Positions 1 through 7,898 of a stretch of 64,000 nt of DNA are shown here, in pieces. This stretch comes from Thermoplasmata archaeon (GTDB lineage Archaea > Thermoplasmatota > Thermoplasmata > Lutacidiplasmatales > UBA184). Under the pieces are notes generated by a model. That model did no database searches, was not told where the DNA came from, and was given only the letters and a program-made list of their open reading frames with translations. Where the stretch lies: positions 124,001 through 188,000 of the forward strand of contig JAKAAX010000002.1 in assembly GCA_021802125.1 (NCBI GenBank). Direction: 5' to 3'. The stretch's first letter is position 1, and each line of letters begins with the position of its first letter. Position numbers and translations under genes: made by a program.

Positions 1-2665
1 GTCGGGACCGGATGACGAGGGTGATCACGACCCCCACCACCAGGATGGCCCCCAGCAGGAGCAGAAGCGTGGTCAGGGCGGTCGGAGAGAGCCCGAAGGG
101 CCCGGAGGTGCTGGACGTCGTGGAGTTCTTGCCCGGGGACGTCCCGACCGAGTTGGGCTGCCAGGTGAGGTTGAAGTAGACCGGGACCGGGGAGCCCCCC
201 ACGACGGTCACGGACTGCTGGGAGGATTGGTAGCTGGGCGCGGTTACGCTCACGACGTAGCTGCCCGCACCGAAGGGCGCTCGGAAGCTGCCGTTCGTCC
301 CGGTCAGGAGGGTCGAGACCACCTGCTGGGTGGAGAGCACGCTCACCTTGACCGTCGCCCCGGCCAGGAGGAAGTTCGAGGAGGCGTTGCGGACCTGCCC
401 AAAGATCACCCCCTCGGTGGGGAGGGTGACCACGACGGTGATCGGAGCGGACGCCGCCCTCGTCCCGGCGCTGTCGGTCACGGTGACGTTGACCTGGAAT
501 GTCCCCGCGGCCTTGTACGTGTGGCTCGCGGACGTGGTCGTGGTCGTCGAGACGCCTCCGTCCCCGAAGTTCCAGGAGAACTGCGTGTACGGTGGGGTCC
601 CTCCCGTCGGCGAGGCGGAGAACGTCGCCAGAGCCCCTTTCACGACGCTCGAGGGCCCTGAGGCGGACACCGAGAGCTGGCTCGGGGGTGCACTTCCGAC
701 CGAGACCAAGACCGAGGCCGAGTTGGTGTGACCCGCAGAGTCGTTGACGACGAGCGTCGCGGTGTAGTTCCCGGCAGAGCTGTAGGTGTGGGCAGGGTTC
801 TGCGCCACGGAGTGCGCGGAAGCGTCCCCGAACGTCCAGAACCAGGTGTAGGGTGACGTGCCCCCGCTGGCTCCTCCGGTGAACTGCACGGAGAGCGGGG
901 CGTTCCCGGTGGTCGGGAGGGCCGACGCGGTCGCGGTCAGCGGGAGGGCCGCCGGAGAGACCTGGACCGAGACCGTCTGCGAGACGGCGGTCGTCCCGAG
1001 GCTGTCGGTCACAGTGACCGCGGCGCTGAAGGTCTGCGCCGTCGAGGTGGTGTACGTGTGGCTCGGGTTCTGCAGCGTGCTGGTCCCCGTGTCACCGAAG
1101 GTCCAGGCGTACGAGTAGCCCCCCGAGCCGCCGGAGGGGGTGCAGGTGAACGCGACGGTGAGCGGGGACGTGCCGGTGAGGGGGCTGCCCGCCGCGCTCA
1201 CCGCGAGCGCCGAGGTGCCGCTGACCGTGATGGTCGCGGTGGACGAGGTGGCCGTATGCTTGGCCGTGTCGTTGACGATGACCGTCGCGACGTAGCTTCC
1301 CGCGCTCGTGTAGGTGTGCGTCGGGCTCACCGCGGTCGACTTCGTTCCGTCGCCGAACCCCCAGAACCACGTGTAGGGCGCGGTGCCGCCGGTCGCGGAG
1401 CCGGTGAAGGTCACCGACAGCGGGGCGGCGCCGCTCGTGGGCGTCGCCGACGCGCTCACCGAGAGCAAGGTGCCGGAGACGGTGAAGGAGCATCCGGTCC
1501 CAGTCGAGCCGGTCTTCCCGAGCGAGTCCGTGACCGTGAGGAGCGGGGTCACGGTCCCCGCGGCGGTGTACATGTGGTTGACGGGGTTCGTCGTCCCGGT
1601 TCCTCCATCTCCGAAGGTCCAGGCGTAGGTGTAGGGCGGGGTCCCGCCGGTCACCGACGCGGTGAAGTTGATCGTGTCGCCGACCGCGAAGCTGCCTCCG
1701 CAGGAGAGCGCGCCTCCCGTGTTCTCGTCGAGCATCGCGTACGAGGCGGCGGGTGGCGTGGACCCGCCCCCGCTCCCGAAGATGTAGCTCTGCAGGTTCG
1801 TGGACCCCCCGTTGAAGTAGTCCACGTCCGAGGAGCCGTTGATCCCGCCGACGCTGCCGCTGCTGGAGTACTGCCAGTAGGCCCACGACGGCCAGACCCC
1901 GGTGTTGGGGGAGGTGACCCCGTAGTTCGCGATCCACAGGGGGTACATCGTCAGCCAGGGCTCCATGCAGCTGCCGGCCTCCGCGCTGTCCGTGTAGATG
2001 ATCGGGAGGATGTTGTACCCGTCGTTGGTCAGGATGTAGTTGTGGACCGTGCTGAGCCACTGGCCGTCCCACGACGAGAGCTGCTGCGCGGTCAGGGAAC
2101 CCGAGCCGTCCGCGGGACAGCCCTGCTCCTGGTCCAGAGCGGGGTACATGTAGCCGGACTTGAAGTAGGGCCCGGCCACGCTCAGGAAGGTGTTCGCCTC
2201 CGTCGTCGCGTTGTCCGAGGTGGAGCAGGCCTGGACGGAGCCGGTGGGAAGCTCTGCGAAGTCGTAGCCCCCGATGGCGATGCCGAAGCTGTTCGCCTTC
2301 TGCATGTTCGTCGCGAACGTGGAGTCGTCGCACCCGCTGCTCTCCCCTTCGGCAGCCTTGGTGAACGCGAAGGAGTTGCCCGCCTGGAGGACATCCCACC
2401 AGTTCACCGACCCCTGGTAGTGGGAGGTGTCGACCCCGTTCAGGGTCGTCCGGGGGACGGTCGGGACCCCGGCGTTCCCCGAGAGAGGCGTTCCGGGGTT
2501 CAGAGACGCGGGGGGTGAGGTGGAGCGGGCTCCCGCATGGGCCCCGGAGATGGCCGGGGCGGCGAGGAGCAGCAAAAGTGCGGCCAGCAGGAGGACGGGG
2601 ACACGACCGAGATTCGGAACAGGGGCACCGGACGATCCGCTCACCGCGGACGGCAGCGTGCGCAT
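1..2665 (-). CDS. Secreted GH25-type lysozyme with PKD repeats and C-terminal membrane anchor (3' partial)
   Basis: The open frame starts at ATG 2665 and has no stop before the window edge, so the C-terminus is missing. Residues ~15-45 form a signal peptide (run of L/A after a short basic stretch). A glycoside hydrolase family 25 domain follows (~77-290): GVDTSHYQG with D79, FAFTKAAEGE, and the acidic pair in LDQEQG (D178, E180) match the family's catalytic aspartate/glutamate. Next come five PKD domains (~310-745), each with a W-x-F/W-G-D-G type core, a carboxypeptidase-regulatory-like domain (~750-825), a Ser/Thr linker and a transmembrane helix (~856-886). The likely role is muramidase activity on bacterial peptidoglycan outside the cell, since archaea lack murein; the activity and target are inferred. 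GH25 is mainly bacterial/eukaryotic/phage, so transfer is likely. Confidence 0.85.
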   Translation of the reverse strand, partial: MRTLPSAVSGSSGAPVPNLGRVPVLLLAALLLLLAAPAISGAHAGARSTSPPASLNPGTPLSGNAGVPTVPRTTLNGVDTSHYQGSVNWWDVLQAGNSFAFTKAAEGESSGCDDSTFATNMQKANSFGIAIGGYDFAELPTGSVQACSTSDNATTEANTFLSVAGPYFKSGYMYPALDQEQGCPADGSGSLTAQQLSSWDGQWLSTVHNYILTNDGYNILPIIYTDSAEAGSCMEPWLTMYPLWIANYGVTSPNTGVWPSWAYWQYSSSGSVGGINGSSDVDYFNGGSTNLQSYIFGSGGGSTPPAASYAMLDENTGGALSCGGSFAVGDTINFTASVTGGTPPYTYAWTFGDGGTGTTNPVNHMYTAAGTVTPLLTVTDSLGKTGSTGTGCSFTVSGTLLSVSASATPTSGAAPLSVTFTGSATGGTAPYTWFWGFGDGTKSTAVSPTHTYTSAGSYVATVIVNDTAKHTATSSTATITVSGTSALAVSAAGSPLTGTSPLTVAFTCTPSGGSGGYSYAWTFGDTGTSTLQNPSHTYTTSTAQTFSAAVTVTDSLGTTAVSQTVSVQVSPAALPLTATASALPTTGNAPLSVQFTGGASGGTSPYTWFWTFGDASAHSVAQNPAHTYSSAGNYTATLVVNDSAGHTNSASVLVSVGSAPPSQLSVSASGPSSVVKGALATFSASPTGGTPPYTQFSWNFGDGGVSTTTTTSASHTYKAAGTFQVNVTVTDSAGTRAASAPITVVVTLPTEGVIFGQVRNASSNFLLAGATVKVSVLSTQQVVSTLLTGTNGSFRAPFGAGSYVVSVTAPSYQSSQQSVTVVGGSPVPVYFNLTWQPNSVGTSPGKNSTTSSTSGPFGLSPTALTTLLLLLGAILVVGVVITLVIRSR

Positions 2666-2967
2666 GGCCTTGTCAGCCGCACGCCCCCCATTTCTAGCTT
2701 CTGCCGCATGGAGCGCTCGCGCGCGCCTGCCCTCCCCCTCCCGCCCAGGCGGTTCCGTTACGGGACCCCGCCCAGGGAGGCGCCCGAAGGGGGTCCGGGG
2801 CCCCCGGCCGGGCCCTGGCACCCGCGTCGCGATATCTCCCGTGACCCCTGCCTGTCAGACGCGACGCCGGCGCGGTCCACCGTCCGGGAGAGCGGCGAGG
2901 AGGGAGGACCATTACTTAGGTGACCTAAGCTTAAGTGCAGACAACGGATGATCTGGGCCGATCATCC
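2666..2967. other. Intergenic region with divergent control sequences
   Basis: About 300 bases separate the lysozyme (minus) from the metallopeptidase-like gene (plus). No convincing gene is seen. The left half is C-rich. The right end is AT-richer and holds a near-palindrome (TTAGGTGACCTAA, 2917-2929), a weak TATA-like CTTAAG (2930 region) and the inverted repeat described separately. Confidence 0.5.
2946..2967. promoter_or_regulatory. Inverted repeat abutting a start codon (candidate operator)
   Basis: GGATGATC (2946-2953) and GATCATCC (2960-2967) are exact reverse complements separated by six bases, ending immediately before ATG 2968. A TATA-like CTTAAG lies about 15 bases upstream. The position between the probable TSS and the start codon suits a repressor site or a 5' hairpin that affects translation; either is inference. 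Confidence 0.45.
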
Positions 2968-3549
2968 ATGCAGACGTTCCTTCGTGAAGCGTCCCCGAGG
3001 GCCACGCCCCTCCCCGTTCGGGGCGGGTCGCGCAGCTCCGGGAGATCCCAGGCGGAGCTCCCCCCCTCGCTGGCCCAGGACCTCGAGCGCGCGGAGGACC
3101 TCGACCGCGTCTTCCAGGTCGTGAGGCGCGCGGTGCGGGAGGTCCTCCACAAGGAGCGGACCGGCCTGGGGCTGGCCCTCTCCGACCTGCCCCCCGGTCT
3201 CGGGGCCTACTGGCCGGTGACCGGGAACATGATCGTCCTGAACGAGGGGCTCCTCGGGACCATGCGGTCGATGGCCCGCTCGCCGGTGGAGTACAACTCC
3301 TTCGTCTACGTGATCCTCGCTCACGAGTACCTCCACGCGCTTGGGTACTGGGGGGAGGGGCCGGTCCGGACCGTCACCGCCCAGGTGACCCGTGCGGCCT
3401 TCGGTCCCGAACACCCGGCGACGTTGATGGCCGAGGGCGACCTTTGGGAGCGGTTCCCGTTCCTCCGGTTCTCTCCGGGCGGACGCGGCCGCCGGCTGCG
3501 GATGGTCAAGGGGTTCGATTCCAGCGCGACGGCTCCCTACATCCGGTGA
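2968..3549 (+). CDS. HExxH metallopeptidase-like protein of unknown family
   Basis: A 193-residue soluble protein with no signal peptide. The only clear motif is LAHEYLHALGY (H119, E120, H123), the HExxH signature of zinc peptidases (gluzincin/metzincin-like clans). It sits in a predicted helix, and an acidic residue is present downstream (AEGD). The N-terminal ~40 residues are Arg/Pro/Ser-rich. I prefer ATG 2968 over the in-frame GTG 2935 because the upstream start would place the inverted repeat inside the coding region. It is a single-gene unit flanked by a divergent gene and a convergent operon. Substrate and physiological role are unknown; it could be a peptidase, or a non-catalytic relative. 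Confidence 0.65.
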   Translation: MQTFLREASPRATPLPVRGGSRSSGRSQAELPPSLAQDLERAEDLDRVFQVVRRAVREVLHKERTGLGLALSDLPPGLGAYWPVTGNMIVLNEGLLGTMRSMARSPVEYNSFVYVILAHEYLHALGYWGEGPVRTVTAQVTRAAFGPEHPATLMAEGDLWERFPFLRFSPGGRGRRLRMVKGFDSSATAPYIR

Positions 3550-3618
3550 GCACGACCCCTCCTCCACGAGCGTGGGGGTGCGCGATCGGAGGACGACTGC
3601 GGGGCGGTGCGGACCGGC

Positions 3619-3921
3619 TCAGCTGAAGCCGGGGAGGTTCTTCGTCTCCCGGGCGGCGGGCTTGAGCGGGGCCTTCCGAAGCTCCTTCGGACAGGAGATG
3701 ACCCGCAGCAGGGACGGGGTCATGGCGACGTACTGGGGAAGACCGGTCACCGGGTCGTTCCCGACACGGAAGACGTGCTGGACCTCCATCCGGATCTCGA
3801 TGACGGCCCCGTCCTTGAGCTTGAGACGGACCTTGTTCTCACCGTTCTCGACGGTGAACTCGACGAGCTCCGCGTTGGCGAGGTCCGGCATGCCGCCAGG
3901 GGCGGCTCCGGGTCCCATCAT
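3619..3921 (-). CDS. Small conserved hypothetical protein coupled to rpl11
   Basis: 100 residues, starting ATGATG and overlapping the rpl11 stop by ATGA, so translation is probably coupled. A short Gly/Pro/Met-rich N-terminus precedes a compact beta-rich domain (EFTVENGENKVRLKLKDG, then a second hairpin around HVFRVGNDPVTG) and a basic C-terminal tail. No family recognised. Most archaea have L1 after L11; here this protein ends the operon instead. A role with ribosomes is only suggested by position. Confidence 0.7.
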   Translation of the reverse strand: MMGPGAAPGGMPDLANAELVEFTVENGENKVRLKLKDGAVIEIRMEVQHVFRVGNDPVTGLPQYVAMTPSLLRVISCPKELRKAPLKPAARETKNLPGFS

Positions 3922-4385
3922 GCGGCACCCGTGGTCCCCTTGCGTTCCTTGAGGACCTCGCGGGGGTCGCGGCCATCGACCGTGATGCCCATCGAGACAC
4001 AGGTCCCGATGACCTGGTTGACCCGCTCCTCCTCGGTGTTGCCGAAGAGGTCCTCCTTCTTCATGTCGGCGATCTTCCGGGCCTGCTTCATCGAGACGTC
4101 ACCGACGTTCTCGGTCTTCGCCTTGCCCGAGCCCTTCTCCTTCTTGACCTCGGCCAAGAGGAGCGCGGCGGTCCCGGGGCGGCCGACCTCGACGGTGAAG
4201 GACTTGTCGGACTTGACGCGGATCGCGCAAGGGACCTTCATCCCGTTGTAGACCTTCGTCTTCTCGTTGAGCTCGGCCACGACCTTCCCGACGTTGATGC
4301 CGAGCGGCCCGAGGGCGCTTCCTAGCGTCGCGCCGGGGGCGGCCTTGCCCCCCTCGATCAGGACGTTCACCACTTGATCAGCCAC
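3918..4385 (-). CDS. rpl11: Ribosomal protein L11 (uL11)
   Basis: 155 residues. The N-terminal domain shows the family signature (VLIEGGKAAPGATLGSALGP and LGINVGKVV), and the C-terminal rRNA-binding domain includes VNQVIGTCVSMGITVDGRDP. L11 forms the GTPase-associated centre of the large subunit together with 23S rRNA. The start is GTG 4385, eight bases inside the 3' end of spt5, so it is translationally coupled. The C-terminal tail (after DGRDPREV) is a short extension. Confidence 0.95.
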   Translation of the reverse strand: MADQVVNVLIEGGKAAPGATLGSALGPLGINVGKVVAELNEKTKVYNGMKVPCAIRVKSDKSFTVEVGRPGTAALLLAEVKKEKGSGKAKTENVGDVSMKQARKIADMKKEDLFGNTEEERVNQVIGTCVSMGITVDGRDPREVLKERKGTTGAA

Positions 4386-5403
4386 CTTTGACCCCTCCCT
4401 TCTCCACCATGCGCACGTGGTCTCCTCGGACCGTGACCGGGATCGGTACGACGGCCTCGATGAGCTCCACGGTGATCTGTTCCTTGCCCTGGTCGATCTT
4501 CTTCACACGGGCCTTCTCGCCCTTGAAGGGACCGGCGACCAGCTCGACGATGGCTCCCTCGACGAAGCCCTCGACCGTGATCTTCGGGACGAGGAGCGGC
4601 TCGACCTCCTTGAGGTTGGTCTCGCCCGCGACGAGCCCCCGAGCCTTGCGGATCCCCCGCATCATCTCGTGGACCCCCTCGAAGCTCATGCCCTCGGAGA
4701 ACACGTAGCCGCGCAGGGCGCTCGGGACGAGGAGCGCGAAGATGACCCCCGGCTTCTCCTCCGCCCTCGTGAGGAGGGTGTCGGCGACCTCCCGCTCGTA
4801 CCCTCGCGAGGTCTTGATCGCCAGCAGCGCCTGTCGGGCGGCCCACGCGAGGCGCAGCGTCGCCGGGCCCTCGCCGGTCACGCTCTCCCCCTTCCAACGG
4901 ACCGCGACGCGCACTTCCATCCGGTCGCCGTAGCGGACCCCGGGTGGGGCCTCGACCTCGAACGTCACCGGGACCGGGGTGCGGGGATGCAGGTCGATGG
5001 TGGCCTCGACCTTCCGGGCCACGATCTCTTCCCGGTTCCTCTTCCCAGGGGGCAGCCACCAGGTGCGCCACTCGGCACCCTCACCCTGGTAGGTGGAGGA
5101 GTACTGGATCTCGACCTTGATGACGGCCTCGCCCACTTCCGGGCGGTCCGAGCCGACGACCGCGGACAGGGAGGTGGTGGTGCCGGCCGTGACCTCGCGC
5201 AGGGTCTCGTCCACGGCCTTCACGGAGAGATGGACCGGCTGGGAGGCGGCCTGACGGGGCGCGGGCGCGCCGCTGATGTCCTCCGTCGGGCGGAGCACGG
5301 ATTCCTTGTGGACCTGGCTCGGCGTCTTCGGGGAGGCCTTCTCCTCTCCGGTAAGGAGGCCGATGCCTTCCTCCTCCTCGACCTTCGGTCCAGGCGGGCT
5401 CAT
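4378..5403 (-). CDS. spt5: Transcription elongation factor Spt5 (NusG family) with long N-terminal extension
   Basis: 341 residues from ATG 5403, overlapping the secE stop (ATGA). The C-terminal ~155 residues are a normal archaeal Spt5: NGN domain (TSRGYEREVADTLLTRA ... FSEGMSFEGVHEMMRGI) and a KOW domain (EGAIVELVAGPFKGEKARV). Archaeal Spt5 is normally ~150 residues. Here ~185 residues precede it: a charged, low-complexity stretch (~1-70), then a beta-rich segment with an Ig/CARDB-like pattern (VKVEIQYSSTYQGEG, APPGVRYGDRMEVRVAVRW) that ends in RKVEATIDLHP-type strands. Spt5 binds the RNA polymerase clamp with Spt4 and increases processivity. The extension's function is unknown. The frame is continuous, and nothing suggests an assembly join. 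Confidence 0.9.
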   Translation of the reverse strand: MSPPGPKVEEEEGIGLLTGEEKASPKTPSQVHKESVLRPTEDISGAPAPRQAASQPVHLSVKAVDETLREVTAGTTTSLSAVVGSDRPEVGEAVIKVEIQYSSTYQGEGAEWRTWWLPPGKRNREEIVARKVEATIDLHPRTPVPVTFEVEAPPGVRYGDRMEVRVAVRWKGESVTGEGPATLRLAWAARQALLAIKTSRGYEREVADTLLTRAEEKPGVIFALLVPSALRGYVFSEGMSFEGVHEMMRGIRKARGLVAGETNLKEVEPLLVPKITVEGFVEGAIVELVAGPFKGEKARVKKIDQGKEQITVELIEAVVPIPVTVRGDHVRMVEKGGVKGG

Positions 5404-5660
5404 AGTCCCCCCGGCAGGCCGAGGCCCATCAGTTGTCCCCATACCCAGGGACCGAGCACGGTGAAGAAGATGTAGAGGGCGAAACCGATCCCGCCGATGA
5501 GCACCGCGCCCAGGAACGTCACCTGGAGCACCTTCACGTACTCGTCCACGTCGGGCTTTCGCGCCATCCGGAGGATGCGCCCGAACTTGCCGTGCCCTAC
5601 GTTCCGGAGATGGCCGTCCAGGGAGTCCTGGACCCTGCGTGCTCGATCAACGACGGTCAT
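5400..5660 (-). CDS. secE: Preprotein translocase subunit SecE (Sec61-gamma)
   Basis: 86 residues with one C-terminal transmembrane helix (VTFLGAVLIGGIGFALYIFF) preceded by the amphipathic helix and the conserved R-KPDVDEYVKVLQVT segment of the SecE/Sec61-gamma family. It clamps the SecY channel in the cytoplasmic membrane. It lies between ftsZ (21-base gap) and spt5 (ATGA overlap), an arrangement typical of Euryarchaeota. The tail after the membrane segment is short (GPWVWGQLMGLGLPGGL). Confidence 0.93.
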   Translation of the reverse strand: MTVVDRARRVQDSLDGHLRNVGHGKFGRILRMARKPDVDEYVKVLQVTFLGAVLIGGIGFALYIFFTVLGPWVWGQLMGLGLPGGL

Positions 5661-5681
5661 GGTTCTGCCTCCCCTGCCCTC

Positions 5682-6827
5682 TCAGCGAACGTGATCGATC
5701 TCCAGGGGCCCTTCCGGGCGCAGTCCCGGCGGAAGAGGCGTCCGCGAGTCGAAGAGCTGGGCGGAACGGACCCCGGTCACCACCACCATGCAGCGGATGG
5801 TGTTCTGCATCGTGGGGTCGACCGCAGCGCCCCAGATGATCCGCGCGGTGGGTGAGACCGCCTTCTGGACGATCTCGGCCGTCTTCTGCGCTTCCGAGAT
5901 GGTCATGTCCGGGCCACCGGTGACGTTGATGAGCGCCCCCTGGGCACCGGCGATGTCCACGGCGAGGAGGGGAGAGTGGAGCGCCTCGTTCACGGCGTCC
6001 TCGGCGCGGGTGTCGCTGTCCGACTCGCCCATGCCGATGAGCGCGACACCGCCGCCCTTCATGATCGTTCGAAGGTCGTTGAAGTCGAGGTTGACGAGCC
6101 CGGGCCGCGTGATGATCTCCGAGATCCCGCGGATCGAGCGGGAGAGCACGCTGTCGGCGACCTGGAAGGCGCTCTGCAGCGGCAGGCGGGGGACCAGCTG
6201 GATGAGCCGGTCGTTGGGGATCGTGATGACCGTGTCCGCGACGGACCGAAGCCGCTCCAGCCCGACGAGCGCGTTCTCGCGGCGGACCATTCCCTCCGAG
6301 GTGAAGGGGAGCGTCGCGACGGCCATGACCAGGCAGTTGCCCTGGTTGACCTCGCGGGCGATCTGACAGACGACCGGGGCCGAGCCGGTCCCCGTGCCTC
6401 CGCCCAGTCCCAGCGCGACGAAGACCAGGTCCGCGCCGGTGAGCGCCTTCTTGAGCTCGTCCTCGGCCTCGCGGGCCGATTGCTCACCGACCTGCGGGAG
6501 CGCCCCGGCTCCCAGGCCCCGAGTGCACCGGCGTCCGAGCAGGATCTTGTGAGGAGAGTGGACGGTCAGAAGGTGTTGGGCGTCGGTGTTGCAGGCGTAG
6601 AGCTCCACACCCTGGATGCCGTCCTCCATGAGACGGTTGACGGTGTTCGACCCTCCACCGCCGCATCCGACGACCTTGATGTTCGTCTTGAGGCTCGCAA
6701 GCACGGCCTCCAGCTCGGCGTCGTCGTTGCCACCGCCCCGTGCGGGGGGTGGGGGAGGGGATGCCGGCGACGCGGCGGGCTTTCCGCCAGGGATGCGCGA
6801 GAGGATGTCCTGGGCCAACGGACGCAT
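5682..6827 (-). CDS. ftsZ: Cell division GTPase FtsZ
   Basis: 381 residues. A Pro/Ala-rich N-terminus (to ~40) precedes the tubulin-like GTPase domain: [18 protein letters not shown], then the tubulin signature [12 protein letters not shown], and the T7 synergy-loop region with NLDFNDL, followed by the C-terminal domain. The protein ends shortly after the core with no recognisable ZipA/SepF-binding peptide beyond SRTPLPPG. It forms the division ring at midcell. It is first in the ftsZ-secE-spt5-rpl11-3619 operon. The start ATG has an SD-like GGTGAG 8 bases upstream and a TATA box at 6868-6874. Confidence 0.95.
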   Translation of the reverse strand: MRPLAQDILSRIPGGKPAASPASPPPPPARGGGNDDAELEAVLASLKTNIKVVGCGGGGSNTVNRLMEDGIQGVELYACNTDAQHLLTVHSPHKILLGRRCTRGLGAGALPQVGEQSAREAEDELKKALTGADLVFVALGLGGGTGTGSAPVVCQIAREVNQGNCLVMAVATLPFTSEGMVRRENALVGLERLRSVADTVITIPNDRLIQLVPRLPLQSAFQVADSVLSRSIRGISEIITRPGLVNLDFNDLRTIMKGGGVALIGMGESDSDTRAEDAVNEALHSPLLAVDIAGAQGALINVTGGPDMTISEAQKTAEIVQKAVSPTARIIWGAAVDPTMQNTIRCMVVVTGVRSAQLFDSRTPLPPGLRPEGPLEIDHVR

Positions 6828-6867
6828 AGCTACGGCTCACCAGTCACCGGGCTGATTCTCGTCACCG

Positions 6868-6874
6868 TATATAT
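6868..6874 (-). promoter_or_regulatory. TATA box of the ftsZ operon
   Basis: TATATA-type sequence (read ATATATA on the minus strand) in an otherwise GC-rich stretch, ~26 bases before a predicted TSS near 6845, leaving an ~18-base leader that contains the SD-like GGTGAG. Confidence 0.65.
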
Positions 6875-7034
6875 GCTATCCCCGTCGGTCAGTCGAGGCC
6901 GCGGCGAGCGCGGGGAAGCCGGGTTCGCGTTCGTGGCGGGGCCCTGCCTGCGCCCAGGAGTTGGGGCCAGCACGTCGGTTCCGGGAGTCCCGGGGTCGCG
7001 CGCCGGTCCTCCGACCCCGAAACGGTCCATGCCT

Positions 7035-7042
7035 TCCTATAC
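7035..7042 (+). promoter_or_regulatory. Candidate TATA box of mptE
   Basis: CCTATACC in GC-rich DNA; predicted TSS near 7064, leaving a ~40-base leader with a GGGAGGG ribosome-binding site at 7089-7095, 8 bases before ATG 7104. Confidence 0.4.
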
Positions 7043-7103
7043 CATGTGAGAGCGCAGCTTGACCTAGGGGGTCATCCTTCCGGGCCTCGGGAGGGCCGAC
7101 CGT

Positions 7104-7856
7104 ATGGAGTTCCGTGAGTGGGAGCCCGAATACCGGAGCATCCTCGGGACCTTCGGTTTCACCAGGGCAGAGGACGAGGCGGCCGCCGAGGAGCTCCGCC
7201 GGCTCCTCCCCGCGGCAAAGCACCCTCTTCTCGGAACCCTGGCGGAGGACGCCTTACGCCGACGGTTGCAGGGGAAGGACGTTGTCCTCGTGGGGCGAGG
7301 TCCCGGACTCCTCCCTCTCCCGCTGCCCTCGCCCTGGCTCGAGGCCGGGGACCGGGCCGTCGTGAGCGCGGACGGCGCCACGAGCGCGTGCCTGGCCCAC
7401 GGCACGGTGCCCCAGGTGATCGTGACCGACCTGGACGGTCGCCTTCCGGACGAGGTCGAGGCGAACCTGCGGGGGGCCCTGGTCCTCGTCCACGCGCACG
7501 GGGACAACCGGGCGGCGATGCGCGAATGGGTGCCCCGGTTCCCCCGGGCGGTGGCGGGTAGCTGCGCTGCCGCCCCTGGCCGAGGGCTCCTCAACCCCGG
7601 GGGTTTCACGGACGGCGACCGCGGGGTCTTCCTGTGCGAGGAGTTCGGGGCCCGGTCGGTCCTCCTGGTGGGGTTCGACTTCGCGAACCCCCGCGAGGAG
7701 CCCGAAGGCACTCTGGAGGTCAAGCGGAAGAAGCTCGCGGTGGCGCGTCGGCTCATCGAACAGGTGGCGGCCCGCGGCCGGACCCGGGTCCTCGTCCTGA
7801 CCCCCGAGATGAAGGTCCGTCCTTTCGCTGCCCCCGGCGCCCGAGGCTCCTTCTAG
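7104..7856 (+). CDS. mptE: 6-hydroxymethyl-7,8-dihydropterin pyrophosphokinase (MptE-like, DUF115)
   Basis: 250 residues. The central domain has the DUF115/MptE pattern: VVLVGRGPGLLP (nucleotide-binding loop), VVSADGATSACL, PQVIVTDLDG (Asp cluster), VHAHGDN, and GFTDGDRGVFLCEEFG. In archaea this enzyme transfers pyrophosphate from ATP to 6-hydroxymethyl-dihydropterin in tetrahydromethanopterin/folate-type pterin synthesis, replacing bacterial FolK. The N-terminal ~50 residues are helical and acidic. A strong GGGAGGG site precedes ATG 7104. It is transcribed away from ftsZ and is not in an operon. The product name follows family membership; no direct evidence for the substrate is visible here. 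Confidence 0.85.
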   Translation: MEFREWEPEYRSILGTFGFTRAEDEAAAEELRRLLPAAKHPLLGTLAEDALRRRLQGKDVVLVGRGPGLLPLPLPSPWLEAGDRAVVSADGATSACLAHGTVPQVIVTDLDGRLPDEVEANLRGALVLVHAHGDNRAAMREWVPRFPRAVAGSCAAAPGRGLLNPGGFTDGDRGVFLCEEFGARSVLLVGFDFANPREEPEGTLEVKRKKLAVARRLIEQVAARGRTRVLVLTPEMKVRPFAAPGARGSF

Positions 7857-7898
7857 CGGGTCGGCCCCGGTCCTTACCGTCCCCGGTTCCGTGGGAAG

